Source: a bacterium
Lineage (GTDB): Bacteria; 4484-113; JAFGCY01
Direction: 5' to 3'
DNA: 55,861 nt
Assembly: GCA_016932385.1 (NCBI GenBank)
Contig: JAFGCY010000017.1
Location: 1-55,861 of the forward strand
The position numbers and the translations under genes were made by a program. Position 1 is the first letter of the stretch; the number at the start of each line of letters is the position of its first letter. The notes below the pieces were generated by a model that had not been told where the DNA came from, searched no databases, and was given only the letters and a program-made list of their open reading frames with translations. Of the stretch, positions 8,325-18,649 are shown in pieces.

Positions 8325-9356
8325 TCAGCCCGTCCGCCGCCGAGGCAGGGAGTGCCAGACGCCGGCGAATACGGCGGAGCCTAACAACGCCGCGAACCAG
8401 CCTGCGGCAAAAGCATAGGTTATCTGCTGAATGCAGGTTGCGATTACCGCAGCTTTAGGTTGGTGAACGCGCCGATATTTCAACGGCACGCCAAAACTAG
8501 CTGAGGTCCAGGGATGGCCGGAGTAATCGTAGAACAAAGTTGTTGGCGATTGATCGGGTTTGATGCACCAAATATAGTCGTTCTTCTGGCCCACGATCAG
8601 CTCATGTCCAGCGGGGAAGTTGTCCTGAGACACTTGCGTCATCGAAGGCGAATACCAAGTACTTCCATCGACGAGCTTGATGGATAGCCCTGATTCAATC
8701 GGCCGGTTCTCCCACTCGTTGCGCATGATCACCGCCAGCCCCAGGCCGCCGTCGGGACCAATACTCGCGCTGAAGATTTCAGCCTTGAGCAGTCGCTTAT
8801 GCTGCCGGCGAATCTGGCCGGCACTTGTAAGCAGCATGTTGTACAGGTCAACTTCGTGCTGCTTTTCACCGGTCTCGTAATCAAAGATCAACCCATAGAA
8901 CTTGTTCCACTCATAGGTCTCCTTGGTCCAGGCCTCCGCGCCGCCGCCGTAGTGTTTGAACTTGGTCTGCCGGTCGCGCCCGACGGTCAGCGCCACGCAT
9001 CGCGTCCCGCCCGTCGGCAGCTCCGGGCTGACTGCCACGGCAATGATGTCGCCATCGACCGTATATCTACGTCCGCCGGCCTCGACGGTACTTGTCAGTT
9101 CACGCACGCGCCAGAACTCAGTTTTGGGAATTACTGGTTCTCGCAGCGCCGGTGTAATGGCAACAACGTCGCCATCCCAGCTGAAGTGCAGGTGCCGGCT
9201 ATCTACTTGAGCAACGGGATGCCCGTCCAGCGGATCCAACCCGAAGGCTGCTTGATGAGGTATATCGAATGAGTAATCCGCCGTCCCCAGCCACCAGACC
9301 CCGATCGCCATCAGCAAACCGCTGACGATCATCCAGGCTGGCAGCGCAACGCGCAT
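8325..9356 (-). CDS. Membrane-anchored protein of unknown function
   Basis: 343 aa, not recognised. A hydrophobic helix at about residues 7-25 (MIVSGLLMAIGVWWLG) and a second near the C-terminus (about 305-332, rich in Ala/Phe) flank a large soluble part with mostly beta character and a charged helix around EVDLYNMLLTSAGQIRRQHK. The topology suggests an extracytoplasmic middle domain held at both ends. Its ATG overlaps the stop of the GAF-domain gene (ATGA), so the two are probably translationally coupled. It shows Trp/Tyr-rich patches but no enzyme motif. Confidence 0.7.
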   Translation of the reverse strand: MRVALPAWMIVSGLLMAIGVWWLGTADYSFDIPHQAAFGLDPLDGHPVAQVDSRHLHFSWDGDVVAITPALREPVIPKTEFWRVRELTSTVEAGGRRYTVDGDIIAVAVSPELPTGGTRCVALTVGRDRQTKFKHYGGGAEAWTKETYEWNKFYGLIFDYETGEKQHEVDLYNMLLTSAGQIRRQHKRLLKAEIFSASIGPDGGLGLAVIMRNEWENRPIESGLSIKLVDGSTWYSPSMTQVSQDNFPAGHELIVGQKNDYIWCIKPDQSPTTLFYDYSGHPWTSASFGVPLKYRRVHQPKAAVIATCIQQITYAFAAGWFAALLGSAVFAGVWHSLPRRRTG

Positions 9357-9916
9357 CAGGCACCGTTGACCTTCGCCAGCACCTCGCGCATGCTCTGGTT
9401 GCCCTGGGCGGCGGAATAAGCCACGATGAACGCCGTGTACTGCGCCGCCAGCGCCATGAACAGCTCCAGGTCCTCGCTCTGCAGCTGCATCGCCACCACC
9501 TGCTCCTCGGTCAGGTTACTCAGGCACAACGCGCCGATGCGGATGCCCTGGTACTTCAGCGGCAGCACCGCGCAGGCGTTCGTGCTGTACTCGCCGGCGC
9601 GGTCCGAGGCGGCCTCCGGATGCTCGCGGATGTTGCGGTAGGTCAGCGGCCGGTCCTCGCTGAGCGCACGCTCCACCAACCGCCCGGCCGTCTGGGCCTC
9701 CTCCGCCGGCAGCGAATAGCCCACGTGGTTAGAGCCCAGGATCCGGTTGGTGGCGTGGTCGATCACCAGGTGCGTCACGCGGTCGGTGGACAGGTTCTCA
9801 GCCAGCGTGCGCACCAGCTGCGCGCTGAAGTTGTCGATGTCTATCACATTGAGGTGCGTCAGAGCCCGCAAGATGCTGCGCAAGTCAAAAGTCCGTAATT
9901 TCGGCGGCACATCCAT
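9356..9916 (-). CDS. GAF-domain protein
   Basis: 186 aa from the ATG at 9914-9916. After a helical N-terminus (residues 1-35) the protein matches a single GAF fold: DRVTHLVIDHATNRILGS as the first strands, a helix with AGRLVERALSEDRPLTYRN, then ACAVLPLKYQGIRIGALCL, the usual central strand pair ending in IGALCL. No output domain is attached, so it may sense a ligand or redox state and signal through a partner, perhaps the membrane-anchored product of the coupled downstream gene. A longer frame extends upstream but would cross the -10 element TATACT at 9923-9928, six bases before this ATG. Domain call is good, function unknown. Confidence 0.75.
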   Translation of the reverse strand: MDVPPKLRTFDLRSILRALTHLNVIDIDNFSAQLVRTLAENLSTDRVTHLVIDHATNRILGSNHVGYSLPAEEAQTAGRLVERALSEDRPLTYRNIREHPEAASDRAGEYSTNACAVLPLKYQGIRIGALCLSNLTEEQVVAMQLQSEDLELFMALAAQYTAFIVAYSAAQGNQSMREVLAKVNGA

Positions 9917-9962
9917 ACTTCTAGTATAAACAACTTCGGGCCGGCCCGCTACAATACTCGCG
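9917..9962. promoter_or_regulatory. Divergent leaderless-type promoters for GAF gene and tsaD
   Basis: Minus strand: TATACT (9923-9928), AGAAGT, ATG at 9916. Plus strand: TACAAT (9950-9955), ACTCGCG, TTG at 9963. The hexamers are 21 bp apart, so each promoter's -35 zone covers the other's core and the two may compete. Neither gene has an SD. Confidence 0.6.
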
Positions 9963-11009
9963 TTGTACGCGGCAATCGAAACAAGCTTTGACGAGACCGG
10001 CATCGCGATCTGCGACCCCGAAGGCCGGATGGCGGCGTCGCTTTTAGCCAGCCAAGTGGAGCGGCACAAGCCCTACGGCGGGTGCGTCCCCGAGCTGGCG
10101 GCGCGCACGCACCTCTCGGACCTGCCGCAGATGTGGCGGCAACTCCCGCCGGAGCTGGTCCAGCAGGTCACGCACCTGGGCGTCACCTCCGGACCGGGCC
10201 TGCCGGGCTGCCTGCTGGCCGGGGTGAACTTCGCCCGCGGCGTCGCCCGGGCTCTGCGCGTGCCACTTTTCGGGCTCAACCACCTGGCCGGGCACGTGTT
10301 CAGCGCGTTCATCCCCGAAAACAGCGATTATCGCGTGGTGACGATCCCTTACCCCCACCTGGCACTCCTGGTCAGCGGCGGTCACACGGAGCTATTCCTC
10401 GTCAAATCGCTGACCGCGATGGAGCTGTTGGGCCAGACACGTGACGATGCCGTCGGCGAACTGCTGGACAAGATTTCGGCGCTATTGGGCTATGGCTACC
10501 CCGGCGGCGCGGTACTGGAACTGAAAGCCCGGGAGTATCCTGACATCTCCGACGACGCGCGTTATCGCGGCGAGTTCAAGCTTCCCGTGCCGATGCGGGA
10601 CAGCGGCGACCTGAACTTCAGCTACAGCGGGCTGAAGACGGCAGTGCTGCGCGAGATCCGCCGGGGCGACCTGGCCAGCGACACTGTGATCGACGCCGGC
10701 CAGCACCCCTCGCTGCTGGCAGCGCTGTTCAGCGTGGTCGCGGAGTCGCTGTGGATCAAGGTCGCGGCGGCGCTGGAGCAATACCCGGCCGAGTTGGTGA
10801 CGGTCTCCGGCGGGGTGGCGATCAACGGCTTCATCCGCGCGCGCTTTGCCGCCGAGGGCCGGGCGCGCGGCCTCGAAGTCCGCTTTCCCCAGCCGCGCCA
10901 CTGCCTGGACAACGCCGAGATGATTGCCTGGCTCTTGAAGCTTTATGTCGAAGCCAACGTCGCACCCGTGCCGTTCGACGCCCACAGTAATTGGAACCCG
11001 GGGCTGTAG
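9963..11009 (+). CDS. tsaD: tRNA N6-adenosine threonylcarbamoyltransferase
   Basis: Transfers the threonylcarbamoyl group to A37 of ANN-decoding tRNAs, with TsaB and TsaE as partners; cytoplasmic. 348 aa. Motifs: AIETSFDETGIAI at the N-terminus, metal-binding HLAGH (107-111), SGGHTE (138-143), and the C-terminal VSGGVAINGFIR nucleotide loop. The usual Cys/Ser-Cys-Asp-Glu reads SFDE here. The start is a TTG at 9963: the frame begins exactly at the conserved strand and a -10 TACAAT ends seven bases before it. Followed after two bases by a DUF2344-type gene. Confidence 0.93.
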   Translation: MYAAIETSFDETGIAICDPEGRMAASLLASQVERHKPYGGCVPELAARTHLSDLPQMWRQLPPELVQQVTHLGVTSGPGLPGCLLAGVNFARGVARALRVPLFGLNHLAGHVFSAFIPENSDYRVVTIPYPHLALLVSGGHTELFLVKSLTAMELLGQTRDDAVGELLDKISALLGYGYPGGAVLELKAREYPDISDDARYRGEFKLPVPMRDSGDLNFSYSGLKTAVLREIRRGDLASDTVIDAGQHPSLLAALFSVVAESLWIKVAAALEQYPAELVTVSGGVAINGFIRARFAAEGRARGLEVRFPQPRHCLDNAEMIAWLLKLYVEANVAPVPFDAHSNWNPGL

Positions 11010-11011
11010 CG

Positions 11012-11662
11012 ATGCAGGCCAAAGTCCGCCAGCGCCTGCGGTTGCGCTACGCCAAGGACGACGTGCTGATGTACATCGGCCAGCGCGACCTGCTGCGCTA
11101 CGTGATCAAGCTGCTGCGGCGCAGCGAGATCCCCTTCGCCGTCAGCGGCGGTTTCTCGCCCAAGCCGCGCCTGACCTTCGGCCCGGCCCTGCCGCTGGGC
11201 GTGCAGGCGGACAACGAGCTGCTCGATGTCGAACTCAGCGCCGACCTGGAGTGGAGCGCCGCCGAGGTGGCCGCGGCCCGCGACCGGCTGGCGGACGTCT
11301 CGGCCCCGCGTGATTTCGTGCGGGAGCTCAGCGCTTGCCCTACGGGCGCGCAGCCGGTCAATCAGCTGATCGCGGGGGCGCGTTACCGGCTGGTATACGG
11401 CGGCGATCCCGCGCCGGTGCTTGCCGCGCTCAACTCCGACACGCCGTTGGCCTATAACTTCAAAGGCAAACCGCGCGACCTGCGCCAGACGATATCCGTG
11501 GTCAGGGGCGGTCAAGACATGATCGAAATCGATGGCGCGGCGCGGCCGGACGAAAACCTCAACATCATCCAGCTGGGGCGAAGCCTGGCCGAACTCACCG
11601 GAATGAAGCCGCTGCTGCATCGCCGGCTGGCCCTGCTCGATACCGACGGCGCGCCGCTCTAG
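11012..11662 (+). CDS. DUF2344 / TIGR03936-type radical SAM-linked protein
   Basis: 216 aa beginning two bases after the tsaD stop. The N-terminus matches the family that usually sits at the C-terminus of, or beside, a TIGR03960-type radical SAM protein: a strand with RLRLRYAKDDVLMYIG, RDLLRYVIKLLRRSEIP, then FAVSGGFSPKPRLTFGPALPLG and a following NELLDVEL. Its biochemical role is not established; an RNA-related function has been suggested from context. Here no radical SAM partner is adjacent; instead it is paired with tsaD, a tRNA modifier. Start ATG at 11012 chosen because an earlier ATG at 10991 would overlap tsaD by 19 bases. Confidence 0.8.
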   Translation: MQAKVRQRLRLRYAKDDVLMYIGQRDLLRYVIKLLRRSEIPFAVSGGFSPKPRLTFGPALPLGVQADNELLDVELSADLEWSAAEVAAARDRLADVSAPRDFVRELSACPTGAQPVNQLIAGARYRLVYGGDPAPVLAALNSDTPLAYNFKGKPRDLRQTISVVRGGQDMIEIDGAARPDENLNIIQLGRSLAELTGMKPLLHRRLALLDTDGAPL

Positions 11663-11682
11663 GCAGTCCGCGCCAACCGGTG

Positions 11683-11907
11683 CTATTCCGCGTCAGTCTG
11701 CGCCAGGAACTCGTTCAGTTCGGCCAGCAACTTCGTAAATTCCTCGCCTTCGATCTTGCGGTAGTTGGCCAGGTCGCTGAGCGAGCCCCAGAACACCTCG
11801 CCGCACTGCGTGCAGATCACGCCGCGGTCGCCCAGCCAGCGCGAGGCCCGCGGGAATGCCTCCAGCAATTCGTCGACCGGTTCCGCACCCGTCAGCGGCA
11901 GTTCCAT
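11683..11907 (-). CDS. Small CxxC protein, DUF1858-like, end of nuo operon
   Basis: 74 aa. The first half, PVDELLEAFPRASRWLGDRG followed by CTQCGE, resembles the small DUF1858-type redox proteins with a single CxxC placed after a short helix. The second half is a charged helix. It begins 20 bases after the nuoN stop on the same strand, so it is likely the last gene of the complex I transcript. Possible roles (inference) are thiol redox sensing or metal delivery; two Cys alone could also form an intermolecular metal site. Homology call is from pattern memory only. Confidence 0.65.
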   Translation of the reverse strand: MELPLTGAEPVDELLEAFPRASRWLGDRGVICTQCGEVFWGSLSDLANYRKIEGEEFTKLLAELNEFLAQTDAE

Positions 11908-11926
11908 ACGCCACTCCGTCAGGCCG

Positions 11927-13492
11927 CTACAAGCCGGCCAGCTGGCAGCTCTGCGCCCAGGCGATCAGCATATGCGGGATCACGCCCAGCAACAGCGTCA
12001 GCACCACGGTGATGATGCCCGTCAGAATGTACGTGCCCGGCATGCGCTTGAGCACCAGCTCCGCCGCGCCCGGCGCCTTGGGCTGCATGTACATCGCCAG
12101 GATGAAGCGCAGGTAGTAATAGACGCTGATCACACTGTTGAGCACGGCGAAGATCACCAGCCCGTACAGGCCGGCGCGCCAGGCGTCGGAGAAAACCATC
12201 AGCTTGCCGACGAAACCCAGCGTCAGCGGGAAGCCCGCCATGCTCAGCATCAGGATCGCGAAGGCCAGCGCACTCACCGGCGCGCGCTTGGAGAGCTCGT
12301 GCATCTCGTCGAGGTAGATGTCGTCCTGGCCATCCGGCGCCAGATAGCTGATCAGCGTGAAGGCGCCCAGCCCGGCCAGCGCGTAGCCGACCAGGTAGAT
12401 CAAAATACTCGTCGCGCTCGTGCTCAGGCCCGAGGCCAGGCCGACGGCGATGTAGCCCGTGTGGGCGATCGCCGAGTAGGCCAGCAGGCGCTTGGCGCTC
12501 ATCTGGTGCAGCGCCAGCAGGTTGCCGACCACCATCGACAGGGCCGCCAGCAGCGAGATCGAGCCCCGCCAGAACGACAGGTCCATCAGCGGGAAGGCTT
12601 CCAGCACCAGCCGCAGCGCGGCGGCGAACACCGCCAGCTTAACGCCGGCGGCCATGAACGCCGTGACCGGCGTCGGGGCGCCCTGGTAGACGTCGGGCAC
12701 CCAGGCGTGGAACGGCACCAGCGCCAGCTTGAAGGCCAACCCCGCGCCGACCAGCGCCAAGCCGATCATCAGGATCGACGACGATTCCAGCGAGTGCTTG
12801 GCGAAATAGGCGATCGCCGCGTAGTTCATGTGGCCGACGGCGCCGTAGACCAGCGACGCGCCGTAAATGAAAAAGCCGCTGCCGAAAGCGCCGAGCAGGA
12901 AGTACTTCAACGAGCTCTCCTGGTTGGCGCGCGAGCGCTCGTTCAAGCCGCAGAGCACGTACAGCGGCAGCGAGACGATCTCGATCGATATGAACGTCGA
13001 CAGCAGGTCGCGGCTCATGCTCAAAAGCATCATGCCGCTGGCGGACAACAACAGCAGCGGGAACAACTCACTGCGATGCAGCTTGTTGATCCGCAGGTAG
13101 GGCTTGAAGTTGAAGCAGACCAGGATCAGCACGCCGCAGACCAAAAGGCAGACGAAGACCGCGAAATAGTCGACCACCAGCGTTCCCGAGGACCAGACCG
13201 GCGAGGTCTCCATGGCCGAGACGCTGCGCGGCGGCCCGTTGACCGGGAACAGCTCAGCCAGTTTGCCGACCTTGAGCACCGTCAGGCGGTGCCAGAGAAA
13301 GATCGAATAAACCAGCGCCACGATGCTGCCGCCCAGTGCGACGCCGAAGCCGGTCAGCAGGCTCAGCCCCTGGCGGCTCGGCCTCAACCGGCAGATCACA
13401 TCGGTCATCAGCAGTACCAGGACCGTCAGGACGATCACCAGCACCGGGCCAAGGTACGATATTTGTTGCAGGGTTATCACGGGCTGGCTCAC
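11927..13492 (-). CDS. nuoN: NADH-quinone oxidoreductase subunit N
   Basis: Antiporter-like membrane subunit of complex I that takes part in proton translocation. 521 aa with about 14 hydrophobic segments. The proton-antiporter core is clear: SIEIVSLPLYVLCGL (with the conserved Glu on TM5), KLALVPFHAWVPDVYQGAP, and SAKRLLAYSAIAHTGYI with the channel lysine. GTG start at 13490-13492 overlaps the nuoM stop (GTGA). Normal length and no missing landmark. Followed by the CxxC mini-protein. Confidence 0.95.
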   Translation of the reverse strand: MSQPVITLQQISYLGPVLVIVLTVLVLLMTDVICRLRPSRQGLSLLTGFGVALGGSIVALVYSIFLWHRLTVLKVGKLAELFPVNGPPRSVSAMETSPVWSSGTLVVDYFAVFVCLLVCGVLILVCFNFKPYLRINKLHRSELFPLLLLSASGMMLLSMSRDLLSTFISIEIVSLPLYVLCGLNERSRANQESSLKYFLLGAFGSGFFIYGASLVYGAVGHMNYAAIAYFAKHSLESSSILMIGLALVGAGLAFKLALVPFHAWVPDVYQGAPTPVTAFMAAGVKLAVFAAALRLVLEAFPLMDLSFWRGSISLLAALSMVVGNLLALHQMSAKRLLAYSAIAHTGYIAVGLASGLSTSATSILIYLVGYALAGLGAFTLISYLAPDGQDDIYLDEMHELSKRAPVSALAFAILMLSMAGFPLTLGFVGKLMVFSDAWRAGLYGLVIFAVLNSVISVYYYLRFILAMYMQPKAPGAAELVLKRMPGTYILTGIITVVLTLLLGVIPHMLIAWAQSCQLAGL

Positions 13493-15123
13493 CGCGCACC
13501 TCCCTCGGCCCGGCTGGCCAGCAGGTCCGCCACCTCATCGGGTGGCAGCTCCCGTGGTCGCTCCCGCGAGATCAGGGCCTCGTCGGAGGCCGTTTCCGCC
13601 GCCTGCATCCGCGTCAGCACAACATGGCTGTCCGGCGTGATCTTGCCGAAGAACATCGTCGGGAACAGGCCGATCACGAAGGTCATCACGGCCAGCGGCA
13701 GCACCGACCAGACCTCGCGCGGCACCAAGTCGGCCAGCGTCTTGTTCTCGGGATGGGTCACCTCGCCGAAGAACACGCGGCGGAACATGTAGAGCAGGTA
13801 GACCGCCGCCAGGATTACGCCCAGCGTGGCGATCAGCGTCATCAGCCAGTTGACCTGGAAGCTGCCCAGCAGGATCGGGAACTCGCCGGCAAAACCGTTC
13901 AGAGCCGGCAGGCCGACGCTGGAGAGCATGATCACCAGGAAGAAGTTGAAATAGACCGGCATCGGCTTGGCGATCCCGCCGAAGTCGGCGATCAGGCGCG
14001 TGTGGCGCCGGTCGTAGATGAAGCCGACGAGCATAAACAAAGCGCCGGTGCTGATACCGTGATTGACCATCTGCAAGATCGCGCCGTCGACGGCCTGCTG
14101 GTTGAAGCTCATCAAGCCCAGCATCACGAAGCCCAGGTGCGCGATCGAGCTGTAGGCCACCAGGCGTTTGACGTCGATCTGCACCGCGGCGACCAGCGCG
14201 CCGTAGATGATGCCGATCACCGCCAGGGCCATAATCAGGTCGCGGATCGTGAAGTTGAAGAAATCGCCGCCCAGCCGGTAGAACGCCGCATCAGGGAACA
14301 GCGGCAGGGCGAAGCGGATGAAACCGTAGGTGCCCATCTTCAGCAGCACGCCCGCCAGGATGATCGAGCCGGCGGTCGGGGCTTCGGTGTGCGCGTCCGG
14401 CAGCCACGTATGGAACGGGAACAGCGGCACCTTGATCGCAAAGGCCAGCGCGAAGGCCAGGAAGCACCAGAACTGGAACTGCGGCGGCAGGTCCAGCGCC
14501 ATCAGCTTGGCCAGGCTGAAGGTCGGGCCGGACAGCACGTTGATCGCGCCCGACTGCAGGTACAAAGCGATGATTGCAACCAGCATCAAGAGCGAACCGA
14601 CCATCGTGAACAGCACGAACTTGGTCGTCGCGTAAAGCTTGTTCTTGCCTCCCCAAACGCCGATCAGGAAGTACATCGGGATCAGCACCGCTTCCCAGAA
14701 GAAGTAGAACAAGAGCAGGTCCTGGGCCAGGAACACGCCCGTCACGGCCGTCTCCAGCACCAGCATCAGCACGTAGTACATCTTCTCGCGCGTCTTGATC
14801 ACGCCGATGCTCGACAGGATCGCCAGCGGGAACAGGAACGTGTTGAGCAACACGAGCCACAGGCTGATCCCGTCCACGCCCATGTAGTACTCGGCGTTGA
14901 TCGCCGGGATCCAGGGGATCTGCATCACGAAGTGCAGGTTGCCGTTGGCCTGGAACCCCAAGAGCAGGAACAGGCTGGCAATGAACGTCGCGATGCTGAA
15001 CGCCAGGGCACCCCAGCGGAAGCCGCTTTTGTACTCCTCGGTATTGGGCAGGATGAGCAGGATCAGCGCTCCCACCAGCGGGAGGAAGGTTACAATCGAC
15101 AGGATGTTTGCTTCTAACGTCAC
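13489..15123 (-). CDS. nuoM: NADH-quinone oxidoreductase subunit M
   Basis: Antiporter-like membrane subunit, 544 aa. Shows FYFFWEAVLIPMYFLIGVWG (TM5 Glu), KVPLFPFHTWLPDAHTEAP and DVKRLVAYSSIAHLGFVMLG, all diagnostic of NuoM. GTG start at 15121-15123. The C-terminus carries a roughly 40-residue Glu/Arg-rich soluble tail (from about SDEALISRERPRELPP) beyond the last TM segment, longer than usual; what it does is not clear. Nine bases separate it from nuoL. Confidence 0.95.
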   Translation of the reverse strand: MTLEANILSIVTFLPLVGALILLILPNTEEYKSGFRWGALAFSIATFIASLFLLLGFQANGNLHFVMQIPWIPAINAEYYMGVDGISLWLVLLNTFLFPLAILSSIGVIKTREKMYYVLMLVLETAVTGVFLAQDLLLFYFFWEAVLIPMYFLIGVWGGKNKLYATTKFVLFTMVGSLLMLVAIIALYLQSGAINVLSGPTFSLAKLMALDLPPQFQFWCFLAFALAFAIKVPLFPFHTWLPDAHTEAPTAGSIILAGVLLKMGTYGFIRFALPLFPDAAFYRLGGDFFNFTIRDLIMALAVIGIIYGALVAAVQIDVKRLVAYSSIAHLGFVMLGLMSFNQQAVDGAILQMVNHGISTGALFMLVGFIYDRRHTRLIADFGGIAKPMPVYFNFFLVIMLSSVGLPALNGFAGEFPILLGSFQVNWLMTLIATLGVILAAVYLLYMFRRVFFGEVTHPENKTLADLVPREVWSVLPLAVMTFVIGLFPTMFFGKITPDSHVVLTRMQAAETASDEALISRERPRELPPDEVADLLASRAEGGAR

Positions 15124-15132
15124 TGACGACCC

Positions 15133-17199
<2,067 letters not shown>

Positions 17200-17202
17200 C
17201 CG

Positions 17203-17532
17203 TTAACCCCTCAGCAAGTTGATCTCGTCAACGTCGACGCGTTCGCGGCGCTTGAACAGGGCCACGATGATCGCCAGGCCCACCGCCACCTCGGCGGCGG
17301 CGATGGCAATGACCATGAACGCGTAGACCTGGCCGTCCAGTGCCGGCCAGGCCTTGGAATAGTGGTAATCGTTAAAGGCCACCAGGGCCAGGTTGGCGGC
17401 GTTGAGCATCAGCTCGATGCACATGAAGATGATCACCGGGTGCCGGCGGATCATCACGCCCAGGACGCCGATCGTAAACAGCACGGCGGACAAAAACAGG
17501 CTGTTGGAGACTACGACGCTCATGTCGCTCAT
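17203..17532 (-). CDS. nuoK: NADH-quinone oxidoreductase subunit K
   Basis: Small membrane subunit of complex I, 109 aa with three TM helices. Conserved membrane glutamates are seen in FMCIELMLNAANLALVAF and AIAAAEVAVGLAIIVALF, which form part of the proton path near the quinone module. The ATG overlaps the nuoJ stop (ATGA). An internal ATG three codons on (MSVVV) is an equally good start. Confidence 0.94.
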   Translation of the reverse strand: MSDMSVVVSNSLFLSAVLFTIGVLGVMIRRHPVIIFMCIELMLNAANLALVAFNDYHYSKAWPALDGQVYAFMVIAIAAAEVAVGLAIIVALFKRRERVDVDEINLLRG

Positions 17533-18149
17533 GCCAGCACCTCCTGTTCGTCATCCTCGTCCGAGACAACGGGCGCCGTCTCCGGTACGATCGCGCGGCC
17601 CTCGCTCTTGAGGTCGCGCGCCACCATCAGCGCCCCGATCATCGCGATCAGCAGCAGCAGGCTGGTCAGTTCGAACGGCAGCACGTGGTTGGAGAACAGC
17701 CACCAGCCCAGCGGCCGCGGATCGCCCATCCCGGCGCCGGCGGTCAGATCGGTTGCCAGGCTGGCTCCCTCGATCAGCGGCGTGTTGAACACGATCCCCA
17801 TCCCGCTGGCGCCGACGCCCCAGATGATCAGCAGCAGGAACGCCACCACCAGGATCCCGCCGAGGACCAGCTGGCCTTTCAGCGCCGGCCGCAGCCACTG
17901 GCGCGCCTGGGGTGACATGAAGAACATCACCACGAACAGGAACAGCACCATGATCGCGCCGGCGTAGACGATCAACTGGATCGCGAACAGCACCGGCGCG
18001 GAGTGGATCAGGTAGATCACGGCCAGCGAAGTGAAGTTGACCACCAGCCAGAGCACGCTGTGCACGGGGTTCCGCGCGCTGAGCATGCCGATGGCGCTGA
18101 CCACCGCGATCGCCGCCATTAACCACCAACCGATTAGTTCGATACTCAT
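17529..18149 (-). CDS. nuoJ: NADH-quinone oxidoreductase subunit J
   Basis: Membrane subunit with five TM helices, 206 aa. Block NPVHSVLWLVVNFTSLAVIYL and QLIVYAGAIMVLFLFVVMFF (the pi-bulge helix TM3 of NuoJ) are clear. A periplasmic-side Gly-rich loop around residues 125-145 and a charged C-terminal tail (EDDEQEVLA) follow. Five bases downstream of nuoI. Confidence 0.94.
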   Translation of the reverse strand: MSIELIGWWLMAAIAVVSAIGMLSARNPVHSVLWLVVNFTSLAVIYLIHSAPVLFAIQLIVYAGAIMVLFLFVVMFFMSPQARQWLRPALKGQLVLGGILVVAFLLLIIWGVGASGMGIVFNTPLIEGASLATDLTAGAGMGDPRPLGWWLFSNHVLPFELTSLLLLIAMIGALMVARDLKSEGRAIVPETAPVVSDEDDEQEVLA

Positions 18150-18154
18150 ATTCC

Positions 18155-18649
18155 CTACCAGTGGAACTCCCGGTCCAGGAGGTCTTCCTTGTGATACATA
18201 AACTTGTTCGGCTCGCGGCGCCGGTCGTCCGCCAGCTCGTAGTCATGCTTCATGACGATCGCTCCGGTGGGGCAGGCCTCGGTGCACATGCCGCAGAAGA
18301 TGCAGCGCAGCATGTCCATGTCGTAGACCACGGCGTAGCGCTCGCCGGGACTGAAGCGGTTCTCCTCGGTATTTTCCGCCGCTACCACCGTGATCACCTC
18401 GGCCGGACAGGCCGCCGCGCACAGCGCGCAGCCGATGCATTTCTCCAGGCCCTTGAACGGGCCCTCGGTGTAGCGCTCCAGCCGGTGCAGGCCGCGGAAG
18501 CGCTCCTGCATCTTCAGCTTCTTCACCGGGTACTGGACGGTCGCCGTGTTGCGGCCGCCGAAGGCCCCGCCGAACTGCTTGAGCGTGATGATCAGCCCGT
18601 CGGCCAGCGCCTTGATACTGCCGAATAATCCAACCTTAGCGCGGGACAT
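18155..18649 (-). CDS. nuoI: NADH-quinone oxidoreductase subunit I
   Basis: Peripheral subunit carrying two 4Fe-4S clusters (N6a, N6b) that pass electrons toward cluster N2. 164 aa. Both ferredoxin motifs are intact: CIGCALCAAACPAEVI and CIFCGMCTEACPTGAI. The N-terminal amphipathic stretch with LIITLKQFGGAFGGRNT sits on the membrane. The start overlaps the nuoH end by 14 bases. Confidence 0.95.
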   Translation of the reverse strand: MSRAKVGLFGSIKALADGLIITLKQFGGAFGGRNTATVQYPVKKLKMQERFRGLHRLERYTEGPFKGLEKCIGCALCAAACPAEVITVVAAENTEENRFSPGERYAVVYDMDMLRCIFCGMCTEACPTGAIVMKHDYELADDRRREPNKFMYHKEDLLDREFHW

